Shown piece by piece: positions 42,881 to 54,200 of a stretch of 64,000 nt of DNA. The notes under the pieces were generated by a model. It had not been told where the DNA came from. It was given only the letters and a program-made list of their open reading frames with translations, and did not search any database. The translations under genes and the position numbers were made by a program. Numbering within the stretch: position 1 is the first letter of the stretch; each line of letters starts with the position of its first letter. The stretch covers positions 551,001 to 615,000 of the forward strand of contig JBBBDQ010001027.1 of NCBI GenBank assembly GCA_037127315.1, in the 5' to 3' direction. Source of the stretch: Ascarosepion bandense. Lineage: Eukaryota; Mollusca; Cephalopoda; Sepiida; Sepiidae.

Positions 42881-43339
42881 ATTTCTATGTATTTGTCTCT
42901 ACTTCTGAGATGAGGTAGTATTTACGTTGTTTAGACTGTTGTCCTCATCTTAATTGCCATGTTTTTTGACGTTTCAGCTGTTGTCTTCTTCAAGTGCTAG
43001 AAATTTTTAATTGCACCCTTTATTTCGATCTCTAGCGTATGTCATACTCAATCCATGTGCAATGCCACTTCCGGTAACCATATAGTTATCTCCCTTAGAG
43101 AGTTAAGTTATTTGTTTACCACTGCTGCAGCCTGGAATTGAACTTACAGCTCTTTGGGCAAAGTCACTGAAACTAACCAATGCCTATATCCACTGGGCCA
43201 TGTGTCCTTGATCAGTGATCGAAATAAAGGGTTTGGCTCAAAATTCCTTGCACCTGAAGAAGGCTACAGTGTACAATGGCCGAAACATTGTAAACCTGGC
43301 AATAAAGATGAGGTCAACAGTGTGAATTTCTATGTATTT
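42880..43339. mobile_element. SINE S1 head-to-head pair with 15-bp target duplication
   Basis: AATTTCTATGTATTT at 42880-42894 and 43325-43339 is an exact 15-bp target duplication. Between them lies a minus S1 copy (GATGAGG tail first, then box B GAATTGAACTTACAG and TCCACTGGGCCATGTGTCC), joined at about 43205 to the 3' half of a plus copy (GATCGAAATAAAGGGTTTGG, CACCTGAAGAAGGCTACAGT, AAAGATGAGGTCAACAGTGT). One insertion event thus delivered two opposed copies. Confidence 0.8.
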
Positions 43340-44821
43340 ATAATATTATTTCATGTAAGCCTAAAGTTATACAGATTAGTTCATATTTGCAGTTTTGTTA
43401 ATGCAATGAATTTCTTGATGTACATTTGTACATGCACCAATGAAGTTGGTTAGCGGAATAAAAATTCTGACCAGCCTTGTCTGGCAGAGCTGCTGCTTCC
43501 ATTTAATCTTCCTCTACATTGACAGGTTTTGAAATATCAAAGTCTAATATGAGAAGGCTAGTTAAGAGTGCCAACGCCTTTGGTTAAATAAGTTTACTGG
43601 CTACAAAAATGAATGATAGTTGCACCAAATGTTTATGTGAAACCTTTTAGTTTGAAATTTTTTCCCAATAATGAACCCACACTAAAAAAAAATAAAATTG
43701 ATGCTTTCTTGAAATCATCATAAGTCTTTTAATTGGGTGTGGTCATAAGGTCATTGAGCAACTGACCAGTTTCTGCCACACGTCTGAGTTGCTGTGAATG
43801 ATTTTGTAGTCAGTCTGCTTGATGACATTGTCAACCTATTTTTTCTTCTGTCGCCCAAGATGTGGTGTGGTACTTTATAGAATAGCAGTGGAAAGACTGT
43901 TGGCTCTTTTGTGCACCATCTTGACTTATTTCTCTAGAATCTGGCTATGTGGTCTTCCAATGAAACCTGGTTCTTGTTTGGTGGTGTCTTGTAATACAAC
44001 CTACATAGGAAATACCTGGGATGATTCTGTAACATCTCCTTTCTAATGCATACATTCTTTGCCGTAGGCAACGACGGTTAACACTAAGTTTCAGCATATG
44101 AAAATATCTTAGAAAAAAAAGTTATCTTCCAATTTAACTTGTGTATCACCTTCAAATTTATTGCAATTAACTTTTTTTTTTTACACTGTACAGAATCAAG
44201 ATGGATTTAATTATTTTGAGACATCTGAACTTTGACTCTCATTACTAACTAGGGTTCCAGTTTGACATTTCTCAGAATCAACTTAATCTCATAAGAGAGA
44301 TGTCTTCTTTTTTTTTCTCTTGAGTAGTTGATCAAATGTTTGAATAAAATTTATTTTGTTACAGCTTTTTTCTTTGTAAATATGTCTGGACTGTATTTTT
44401 TATGAAAGACATCAAACGACCAAGTTAGTGAATTTCAAAACAAAGTAAATCTTTTTTTAACTGAAGGCAAGCCTTATTATTGTTGACTTGCAAAACAAAT
44501 GTTTTTAACTTTTTGTAGTCAAGAAATTGTGATAAGGAAAAAAAAAAAATTTTGAATTTTTATTTTGATTCCCCCAATGAATCTGCTTTAGAAATCAGAT
44601 GTAAACAAGAAATAAATATTAACAGATAAATAGATGCTAGGTATACGAACAAGTTGCTACCAAAATGCTCTATATTAATATACAAAGTAGCTCTTCATAA
44701 AGAAAAACGATTTGTTTTTCATGAAAGGATTTCAAGAGACTTTGTGATGTTTAAATAAATTGGCAGAATAGCAAAATCTTTTCAAGAGTTTTGTAACATC
44801 TTTTTATTACTTTATTTTTAG
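43340..44821. other. downstream DNA, no gene recognised
   Basis: The frame 43819-44046 (+) and its minus shadow show no recognisable domain. A and T runs occur near 43690, 44170 and 44540. Confidence 0.35.
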
Positions 44822-45008
44822 CCCTACAGACCTTACATTATTTACGCTGTTTGGTCTGTTGCCCTCATCTTTATTGAAAGCCATGTTTACGATGTTTCGG
44901 CATTCTTCAAATGCTAGGAATTTTAAACCAAATCCTTTATTTCAATCACTATATCATTTTCATTACATGCTCGATAACTTCCAGCTGCCCTTTTAACTCA
45001 ATTCTCGA
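44822..45008 (-). mobile_element. SINE S1, partial minus copy
   Basis: ATTTACGCTGTTTGGTCTGT, CCTCATCTTTATTGAAAGCC and CAAATCCTTTATTTCAATCA are the reverse complement of the S1 3' half. It ends exactly where the duplicated rab20 UTR block begins. Confidence 0.65.
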
Positions 45009-45010
45009 AG

Positions 45011-45560
45011 ACAATAATAAATAGTAGTAAAAAAGAAAAAAAAAAGGAAGCCAGGAAAGGACTTCTAGTTTTGTGAGGGAAAACAATGTATTGTAGTGTT
45101 TTCCTCTACTGGAATAATCTGTGATTGTTTTGTGTTTGAAAGAGAAACATCTGAAGCCTGCTTAACTCTCATCAGACAGAAACGAACATTGATTTGTAAT
45201 TTGTTGTAATCAATTTGCAAAACGTCTGTTTGAAAAGAGACAGTAATCAGGAAAAATGTGATGAAAATTTTATTTCTTCTGTTTGCTTTTCAATTCCATT
45301 CCAGCATTTTTTTTTCTATTTTTTTTTTTAAAATAAATGTTTCATTTCTATGTATTTGTCTCTACTTCTGGGATGAGGTAGTATTTACGTTGTTTAGACT
45401 GTTGTCTTCATGCCATGTTTTCTGATGTTTCAGTTGTTGTACGCTTTTATGCCGCCTTCAGGTGCTAGGAATTTTGAATCGAACTCACAACTCTTTAAGT
45501 TAAGTGACTGGAATTAACCAACATCGATATCCATGTGTCTTTGAGGACATCAGTGTATGG
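45011..45560 (+). repeat. duplicate of the rab20 3' UTR and adjoining SINE
   Basis: The block AAAGGAAGCCAGGAAAGGAC through GAGGGAAAACAATGTATTGT, GCATCTGAAGCCTG-like text and GGATGAGGTAGTATTTACGT repeats 42541-42960 with roughly 90-95% identity by eye. The copied SINE is shortened inside. There is no coding sequence from exon 5, so the duplication began within the 3' UTR. Confidence 0.8.
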
Positions 45561-46614
45561 ATTTTTGGAATTTATAAACCATTTTCTTTTTTTTTTTTAC
45601 CAGAGCTCATATTGCAATCTTTGAAGCTAATGATTTTCTCTAGCACGCCATATTATTGGTTCCCATATTGTATTCATTTCTATGCTTGGCCAGCTTAGGA
45701 GATTTTTATGGCCTAGCATATGCACCGATTCCTTAAGTTTATGTAATTTTCTATAGACCTTATTTTTGCTTCTACGTCCTTTTAATGTGTTCAGTTCTAA
45801 AAGTGATTTAGATGACTTGAGGATTGGCAGTTTTCATTAAACAGGAACACTTAAAAAAAAACCTGTTTTGATTGGGGTCACAGGTGTCACTTTTAGCCAC
45901 GAATCTGGTAACATTGTCTTGACCTGGCAAATTGTGAATTAATTCACTGCCTAATTTACTTTTATCAACGGAGGCAACACTTATTATGGCTGAAGCTAGT
46001 GTTGAACTTGGAGACTAACTTTAAATGCTTTTTTGTTTTAATTAATCACTAATTGATCTATTATCGAAAATGTAATAGCGTTGGACTTTTATGTTAATCT
46101 TTGTTTCTGTATCTTCTTGTTAGGTTCAATGCTCCCTGAATATTATTCTAAAAGTAGAATTAAGTAAAGATAATCATTGCTATAAATGAAAATAATTTTT
46201 AATGTATACATATATTTCCATGTCTTGGTCTTGTGCCAAAACTAAAACTTACCATATGATTTGTAGTCTAAACATATTGTGGCATAAGTGAATCTGTTGA
46301 ATCAAAATGGACAATTCATCTCCATTTCTATGTAGTGGACTATTCTCATGATGTAGAAAAGTTAAATACTTGGCTTCTTTTTTTCATTTGTAGTATATAT
46401 CTCACAATTTAAAAAATTTTGTTTCACTGAATTTTGTTTAGTTACTTTAATGAAACCAACAACTCTTGTGTCATAGAAGAAAGAATTCTCTTCTCAGAGG
46501 AAAAAAGAAAAAAAAAACTTCAGGATGCAAATAGGAAAATGGATTCATTAGCTGCAGATGATTGAAATTTTAAAAAATTTAATTCAACACTTTCTCATTT
46601 TTTTCCTATATATA
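45561..46614. other. downstream DNA, no feature recognised
   Basis: No supported gene or repeat. Confidence 0.4.
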
Positions 46615-46853
46615 GTGGTACCTTGACTCATGAGTGTAAAAACTAAGTTTTTTTTTATTTTTATTTTTTTTTTTGAGAACTAAAATTTGAGTTTGGAGTC
46701 AGCTCAGGTACCCCAACACTAGTTAGTGCAACAAACATTACGACATCTGCCCAGCATTCAATTCATTTCAATGAAGAAAATCAATTTGACACACGAGTAA
46801 TTTGAGTTACGAGTTTCATCACAGAACGAATTAAACTCAAGTCAAGGTACTAC
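46615..46853. mobile_element. mariner-type MITE
   Basis: The left end AGTGGTACCTTGACTCATGA and right end (complement TAGTAGTACCTTGACTTGAG) are inverted repeats of a widespread mariner non-autonomous type. TA precedes and follows. Inner text ACGAGTTTCATCACAGAACG fits the same family. Confidence 0.65.
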
Positions 46854-47574
46854 TAATCGAGTTTTACGCACAAGAACATTTTTAATTCTGTTCTTATGTC
46901 CACCTCTTAACTGTCTGAAAATGGGTAACAAATTGTTTTTCAATTTCTTATTCCCAACAAAACACAGTACAGAAACACAATAGCTTTTTACATTAAGCAA
47001 TGTAAAATGTTTATTATAACTACTTATAATAAAAAATCTTACAATATCCAAAGTTGACCTTCTAGACTGGATCCTCTACCAGACCTTGAGCGTGTAATTG
47101 ACTGCTATTTAACTTTATTTAGTTGTGGAAAGCAGAAAAGTGTTCATGCCTTTCCTATAGTCATTTATATTAGGTGAACGCAATAGTCTTGGATGGATTT
47201 TGAACATGTCCTGCCAATTTCATTCTCATCCCTAGGAACTGCTACATCACCCTCACCCCCCTTTTCATGCACTCACATTATTCAGCAACATATAATTTTA
47301 ATCTGATGGAGCAAAGCTGCTAATAAAATCATATCCAATCTAAGTAAATGAGAGCCATTAGGGTAGAGATTATAATCTTTATTATGAACAAAAGATTTCC
47401 ATTTGAGATGACATAAGCTCCGAAAAGTATTTTTCAATATTGCTTCCTAAGAAGAATTATTGTCAAAACATTTCCTTTGTTCTGATTTGGAAGATGTTTG
47501 TCGTACAGTCAGATATTTGTGCATCTTTCAAGTTTGACATTTCTGAAGCCAAGGATTTTATTCAGTTTTTACTC
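46854..47574. other. downstream DNA, no feature recognised
   Basis: Nothing supported. Confidence 0.4.
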
Positions 47575-47765
47575 ATTTTTAAAATAGTTATCTCCCCCTG
47601 AATATTTTCGATCACTTTACTGATCTTTCTGTGATAACGATTGTCTTCACATCCTATTGAAAAATTCTCTATCCACAAAATCTGACCAAGTCATCCATTT
47701 TTTTCTTCTTTCACAAACAGAACTTTTCAGCACCCAATTTGTAAATATAAATGAAAGTCTGGAGA
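47575..47765 (+). repeat. about 200-bp duplicated block, copy 1
   Basis: ACTTTACTGATCTTTCTGTG, ATAACGATTGTCTTCACATC, CAAGTCATCCATTTTTT and CAGCACCCAATTTGTAAATA recur in the same order at 50495-50695, about 2.92 kb away, in direct orientation with only a few changes. Confidence 0.75.
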
Positions 47766-48510
47766 ATATAGTACTTAAAAATTTCACTGTCGACTGAATG
47801 TTGATTATGGATTCAGTTTGCTCCAATTCTGTTGCACTGAAAGCTGATGCAATCTTTGCACTGCATAAGCATTTGCTGCAACTTTCAGCCCATTGTTATA
47901 TGAGAGCTAATCAAAAAGTCTGTAGCCTGACATGTAGCAAACTGAATTTTGTTTGTGAATTAAGTGCATTGACAAGGTAAGGAATTATTTTGAGGCATTA
48001 ATATACAAAGTTAATTGTATTTTATAAATTCATGTTAATGCTGATGTTAATTTCCTGACAGGCAAATAATTTTCTTTTCTTTAAATTGATGCATTTGTTT
48101 ACCTTTTTCTTAGATGAAATGTTCCGTCTTTTCTTACTTTCCAGACTCTATGATTCTATTGGAAATCTTTTTTTTGTCTGTCACCAATCAGACAAGATTT
48201 TAGTCCTAACGAAAAAAAAAATTCTTAATTTCTTACTATGATTTTTGAAATGTAGCTATTTTTACTGATTTTGTTTACAAATGTGACTGACTTATATTAA
48301 AAGAAGGTTGTAGTTTTTGTTTTATTACTTTTCTTTGTACAAAGCTTTTTTTTTTTTTTTTTTTTTTAAGTCTTTCATTTTGATTTGACTCTGCAAAAAT
48401 ATTTTTTTCTTTTTTGAATCTTAGTTAAACAAAATTTGTGTTTGATGTCACTGAATAGGCTACCAGTGTTGGAAACAGAAACGCAATAAAGATATTGTGA
48501 TTTATATTAT

Positions 48511-49085
48511 AATAACCATGTCTATATTTTCGAGATGAGGTAAACTATTTACTTCGGACTGTTGTCCTCATCTTTATTTCCATATTCACAATGTTTTGGC
48601 CGTTGTTTACTCTGAACTTCTTTAAGCAATTGGAATTCTGAATGTGAACTCTATACTTCATTCACCAGGGTAGATCTAATTCTAGACGTCCTGTTATCTC
48701 CCTTTAACCCCCCCCCCCCCCACCTTTTTAAACTTCTTTAGCTAAGTATTGAACACTTTGGGTCAAGTCATTGTATACAACACTTTTCTCCATATCTTCT
48801 GAACATCAGTGTATTAATTTTTTTTTGTTGGTTGGATCTAGGGATTTGACCCAAAGTGTTATGAGTTCAGTACCTGGCTATAGTAGAAGTAAACAAAAAG
48901 AACTCGAGTTAAAAGGAGATAATCATTACTGTGACATCTGGAAGAGGCATGGCTTGTGAAACTAGAACGATCTACCCCAGTGAACAAAATAAACGGTTTA
49001 GTTCAAAATTCCAATCATCTGAAGAAGTGTACAACAGGTGAAACATCGTGCTTATGGAAACAATGTAAATAACCTTGTCTATATT
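48511..49085. mobile_element. SINE S1 head-to-head pair with 18-bp target duplication
   Basis: AATAACCATGTCTATATT (48511-48528) and AATAACCTTGTCTATATT (49068-49085) flank a minus S1 copy (GATGAGGTAAACTATTTACT ... TAGCTAAGTATTGAACACTT) followed by a plus copy from about 48840 (ATTTGACCCAAAGTGTTATG, GAGTTCAGTACCTGG, ATCTGAAGAAGTG, AACAATGTAAATAACC). The same architecture as at 42880-43339, but inserted at a different site. Confidence 0.75.
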
Positions 49086-50331
49086 CAGCCTTTTGTTTGT
49101 TAAATCTAGTGTGGCTGAGGAATCCTGTGTAAATAGTTTTGACTACTTAAAGATCTTGCCATCAAATAAACCAAAATCCAATTGAAATACATTAATGATG
49201 ATTTTTTTTTCTCAATGACAAGTCTGTTTTTTAATATCTGAGTGTTTATGAAAAACATTTTTTTTTTTGTTCTTAAAAACTTTAATTGGGAACTTTTGTG
49301 GCGTTAAAAAAAAAAACCTGGCTATTGCATTTTAAAAGCTTTGCTATAGGTAATAGCATTGAAAGGAGGAAGATGGACACTTTTTTTTTTTTTTTTTTTT
49401 TTTTTACACAAAAAATTTTAAGAGAAAAACTTACCCTTATTAGGATTTTAAAGATAACAGCTTAGGCCTTAGCAAAAAAAAAAAGTAGACCAGTGAAAAA
49501 AAAAACTACATTTGATATCATTTTTGATTTTGTTTTTCAATTTTTTTTTTTTATTGTGATCAAAGTTTTATAAAAATGACTTATTTTAGTCTCTCATGAC
49601 ATCTCCAAAGCATTGTTTTATTTCTTCCATAAATCGGCAATTTCAAAAAAAAAAAAAGAATATTTATTTGGAACATTGAGTTAAGACAGGAAATGTCACT
49701 CCATTTGAATTGGGGAGGGGGAAAATTTTCTTTAAAATGTTTATTTTTAAATTTCAAATTTTTTAAAAACTGGTTGTTTTTCCATTTTCAAGGGAAGCAA
49801 CTCTGTCCATTAAATTTGGTTGATAGTAAATCTACATGAGAATATTACAGACATTAATAAATAGTAATTTGTGGTCGAGATAGTTGCATATTACCTACTA
49901 TAACCAGTATTCAAAGCAAAAACTTTCACCCCTGGACTTGTTTCAGACAAACAGAAGTTTTATAAATAAATCTTAAAAAGGCTTTAAGCCTTTTCACTAT
50001 GAATTTTCAACTGATAATTTTTTTTTTTTTTTAATTTTTTTTTCATGGCAGAAAATAATTTAAAAATATTATTAAATTAATATCTTTGCATCAATATTTG
50101 TTACATTTGCATTTTTATTTCATAAACTAAATGTAACAATTATTTTGGTACAGTTTTTATTAATAAAAATAACTGAGAAAATACATGAAGATTTGACGTG
50201 TGTGTAACCCCCACCCCACCAGGTCAACAGAACTTTTACCAGGAAGCAGTCAATAGATAACTTGGGCAATAATCAATAAATCAAGTAAATTTCACGTGAC
50301 TTACCTGGATAGCTGACTAGTTTTGCGTTGA
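49086..50331. other. downstream DNA, homopolymer-rich
   Basis: Long T run at 49380-49405 and many A and T runs. No gene or repeat partner seen. Confidence 0.4.
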
Positions 50332-50411
50332 GTTTGATAAATCTATTGAACTTATCAGGTCCCATATTTATATCAATATGGGATCTGATAAATTCAAGAG
50401 ATTTATCAAAC
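50332..50411. repeat. 80-bp near-perfect palindrome
   Basis: The arms GTTTGATAAATCTATTGAAC ... and GTTTGATAAATCTCTTGAAT ... (reverse complement of the right arm) differ at only four of about 40 positions, with essentially no loop. The transcript would fold into a pre-miRNA-sized hairpin. It could instead be a tiny inverted-repeat element. No flanking duplication was found. Confidence 0.7.
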
Positions 50412-50494
50412 ATCTTTTCGAAAGATTTAAATGCCGCTTAGATTATGACATTTCATTTTCTATAAGAAACTTCCAAATTTTAATAATTTTAAAA

Positions 50495-50695
50495 ATGAGT
50501 AAAAAGTGATCTCCCCTGAATATTTTTGATTACTTTACTGATCTTCCTGTGATAACGATTGTCTTCTCATCCTATTGAAAAATTCTCAGTCCACAAAATT
50601 TGACCAAGTCATCCATTTTTTTTTTTTTCCTCAAATAACTTTTCAGCACCCAATTTGTAAATATAAATGAAAGTCTGAAGAATAGTACTTAAATT
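50495..50695 (+). repeat. about 200-bp duplicated block, copy 2
   Basis: Partner of 47575-47765. The immediate flanks differ except for GAGTAAAAA-like text, so the unit is roughly this size. Confidence 0.75.
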
Positions 50696-50784
50696 TCACC
50701 AAGCGAGAGTGAATAATTTAAATTCTCTTTGTACAGGATTTGAGAATTTAATAAAATAGCGCAACCTTATGTGAAAGTCATTAG

Positions 50785-51003
50785 CATCAGTCAGTTAAGT
50801 GCCATACATGATTTTGTGCAATCATGTCTCAAAAATGACTGACTAGACAAGATTAGACTGCAGAACTAAAACTACAGACCATAATGTCCTGCTATTTAAC
50901 CCATAGCTGGAAGAAGTGACAATACCTTTCTTAAGGGTATTTGCACACAAGTAAATGAAATGAATTTGGCTCTTCGATATCCATTACAGCACAAACGCAC
51001 ATC
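50785..51003 (-). mobile_element. SINE S2, minus copy
   Basis: The reverse complement carries TGCTGTAATGGATATCGAAG (head), TACCCTTAAGAAAGGTATTG and TGGGTTAAATAGCAGGACAT, ending CACTTAACTGACTGATGC. The tail matches the copies at 8.4 and 31.2 kb. Confidence 0.7.
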
Positions 51004-51837
51004 AACGTAACACGTTCTTATTTCTTCAAGTGCGGCTTTTTAGACAGAATAAGTTTTTTTTTTTGTCAAAGGAGGTAAAATTTTGTGTAAATTATAACAC
51101 CTAAAAGATTTTTTTTTTAAAGGATTGTATTTTAGATCTTGTCAAATCTGGTTACTGCTTTCGAATTAAATTTAAATAAAACTTTTTGTTAAATGGAATT
51201 GGATATTTGTTATTTCCTTTGCAGTTGTTAATTGTCTTGATGATTTTTACAAGAATTCAGTTATTTAATATGATTGATTAAGCGTATTGAACCAAGATAC
51301 CACCCAAAAAAGTACGTTGTCTTTTTCTTTTCTGATAAATATTTGGATGAAATGTAATTTTACTTCAATAATTGTTATTTGAAAACATTAACAAAACTTT
51401 TGTTTTGCTCTATGGCAAATGATGTAGGAGACATGAAATTACTGCAGATGTTCAACACGATCATGTATAGCAGTTGCATTAATAAGCTTTTCTGGACAAG
51501 AAAAAAAAATCCTATTCTTTAATAAGGTTAAGCAAATAATATTGCCGTTGTGTTTATGTCTTTGTCCAAACTCTCACTGATTCTGTCTAGTCTAAGAAGC
51601 AGTAAAGTTTTTTAGCCTGAATCTTTACTCATTGCTCCGCATCATTAAAAACATCTAATTGATCCGAGATTTGCTTGTTGAATCTCTTATATCTACGTGC
51701 CCCGCAACTGAAGTTTGCCTTTTGCATCTTGTTAAAACAATTTACTCACTGCTCGTCTTTTAATCAACCCCTCCTGCACGGTGACTTGTCAGAGATCAAT
51801 TATGAAACCAGATTCCAAATGCCAACTTTATAATATT
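51004..51837. other. downstream DNA, no clear feature
   Basis: The last about 200 bp may already belong to the LINE that follows, but no RT motif is readable before 51838. Confidence 0.35.
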
Positions 51838-52935
51838 TGGCAGTGTGGCATGCTGGCCTTCTGCACAAGCTACAGGGCTATTGTATATCGGGACGCTTGT
51901 TTAACTTAATCAAATCATTCCTATCGAATTGCATAATGAAGGTTGTATTGACTGGACATGCTTCCAGATCCTATCATACGAACGTGGTTGTCCCTTAATG
52001 CTTTATCCTAGGTCCTACGCTTTGATTTTCATCAGCAATCTCCCGGATGTAATCAGATTGCAAGTAGGCATCTATGCTGATGACACTACCATTTATTCCT
52101 GCCTCACTAAGAAATCTGCCGAGGCTGACAAAAACCTTGCTGCTGCTCTCAAAAAGGACCTCTACTCGATGCCACACTGGGGTAAGAAATGGCTTGTAAA
52201 TTTTAATGGTTCCAAAATGAAGCTGCTATCCTTTAACCACCATAGACAATCTTTCCAACACGCCATCAGCATGGATCACAATCTCCCGGAAAGTAGTATA
52301 TTCACTTACTCAGCCTCACTCTCTCAGCTGACCTGAAGTGAAATGGTTGCAATGAAACGACTACTGCTAAGAAGGTCGGATCAGGAAGTTTTTCTCTTCT
52401 GAATCCATAATGACAAATATACAAATCTACCATCCCTCTGCTGTTCACCATGGGGTTCACAAAATCCAAAGAAGAATCTGCAATGCAGTTGATCCCAACT
52501 CCAGTCTCTATCTCATTGACGAGATGTGGCTTGCCTATGTCTCTTCTGCAGATTCTGCTCTGATGAGCTTAGCTCCTTGGTGTCCCCACTACACAAAAAT
52601 ACTTGGGCTACTGGACTGGCTGTAAATCCCACCCCTTTTACTGTGAAAACAATTAAGTGTAACTACAACTTCTACTCTATCAGCTTCTTTTTTCACACTT
52701 CCTTTGTGACTATCAGGGGGGGGGGAAGAATACCAATCTCCAACAGTTTAAATGCAACGTCAACTATCGTCTCTTATCTCCCATCCTTTTTCTCAAACAG
52801 CTCTCTTCACACCAATGTACCCGTCCTTCTCTTACCCATTCTCCAACACCTACTGTGACCTGTTCTCCTCTCATGTAGCCCCCTGTGCACCAGTGACAGT
52901 ATTGCCTTGCTCGGGGTGAGATGATTATATATTAA
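51838..52935 (+). mobile_element. CR1/Jockey-like LINE, 5'-truncated, degraded RT
   Basis: One frame reads VWHAGLLHKLQGYCISGRLF then NLIKSFLSNCIMKVVL. A shifted frame (51929-52336) contains LPDVIRLQVGIYADDTTIYS, with the catalytic YADD, and LAAALKKDLYSMPHWGKKWL. Further frames give HKIQRRICNAVDPN and PFTVKTIKCNYNF. The 3' end has TAGCCCCCTGTGCACCAGTG and TTGCTCGGGGTGAGATGATT, shared with the elements at 22.7, 28.7 and 29.05 kb. Several frameshifts make it inactive. Confidence 0.85.
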
Positions 52936-54017
52936 ATAAATTTTTATTTTTATTTATTTTTCACGAGTTGATTTACAGCTTCAACTTTAATCTTCCTGTT
53001 AGCATGAAAACAGTTTTATCACAGTTAATAAACGCGTTTATGCTTGCAAATGAAAATGTCTTAGAAAATGTTAACTAGTAACTGTTTTGTGAACGTGTTG
53101 TTGGTAAAATAACCAAAATTTACTGACACATCAAAATGGGCGAAATATTTTATTCCCTGTTCTAGCTGTGTCAGTGAAATTTCCAGCCAGTCTCACAAAG
53201 CTTTCCATTCCTAATTTTTCCAAGAAGTTTTAAAAAAAAAAACAAAACAAAAAAACAAAAAAAAACACAGGCAATTTGGAAGCCAGTAAATGTTGTGGCC
53301 ATTGTAAGAAATGGTCAAAGAATAAAGCCAAAATCGGTCATTAATTGGCTGTGGCTGACATCATGTGTTATCCATTCAGGTGACAATCACAGATCAGCTA
53401 AAGAATTATGAAATGGAAAGCAGTAAAATAAATTTCACATAAAATAGGAACTGTGATAATTTTCGTTCCAGACAGAGTTGCAGGTCAACTGCACATCTTG
53501 AGGTATTTTTTTATATAAATCAGATGACAAATTCTGTTTGTCTGTCCTTCCTTTAACTTGGGCCCCATTTGCTCTACGTAGACATTCCTTTTTGGGATCA
53601 GGATGATCCTGGGATTTTAAATCTGATCTTCATTCAATTAGTGCTTTTAAGTTTTTTAATTTCTATTGAAAAACTTGTGCACACAAAATTTTGAATTTAA
53701 AAAAAAAAACAAAAAAAACAAAAAAAAAAAAACAAACATCACCTCCAGCAAGGCAGTAAAACAAGGGGTCAGAGGGTGTGGAAACATTAACATTGAACAG
53801 GGAGAGTAGATAGTGATTAATGTTCAAAAATTTAAATGCAATGTTAAAGTTGGCTGGAAAGCGTTAAGCCAGGAAGGAGTTCCACGGGTGAGAAGGGTGG
53901 GAAAAGAAACTGTTAGCTAAATGTAGCCATAAGTTTTAATACTATCTCAACTATAAATTGATGAGATCTCGATGCCAGTCTAGTACTGCATTTAAATTCA
54001 TAAAGTCTGGGTAGCAG
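52936..54017. other. downstream DNA; repeat H copy 2 near its end
   Basis: A/C-rich tracts near 53240 and 53700. The segment 53870-53990 is the second copy of repeat H (see 20630). Confidence 0.4.
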
Positions 54018-54200
54018 AGCAAAGTGGGTGTGTGCAGTGGACATCAGCTCGGAATGAGAAGTTGACTTTGAATTCCAGTTGAAGTCACTCGTGTAAATAC
54101 TATTGGGAAAAGTATTAATCCATCTCTTCTCCCTCTAGCCATGGGTTAAATAGCAAAACAGACCGGATTCTATAATCTTGGTTGGCAACTAGTCTACCTT
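54018..54200 (+). mobile_element. SINE S2, 5' part
   Basis: GTGCAGTGGACATCAGCTCG (box A region), TTTGAATTCCAG (box B), CATGGGTTAAATAGCAAAAC and GGTTGGCAACTAGTCTACC. The 3' third is missing. Confidence 0.7.

Noticed and set aside
43819..44046. 75-codon open frame with CNTTYIGNTW (+)
   Set aside because: A GIY-YIG or retroelement reading was considered, but the spacing and remaining residues do not match; left unassigned.
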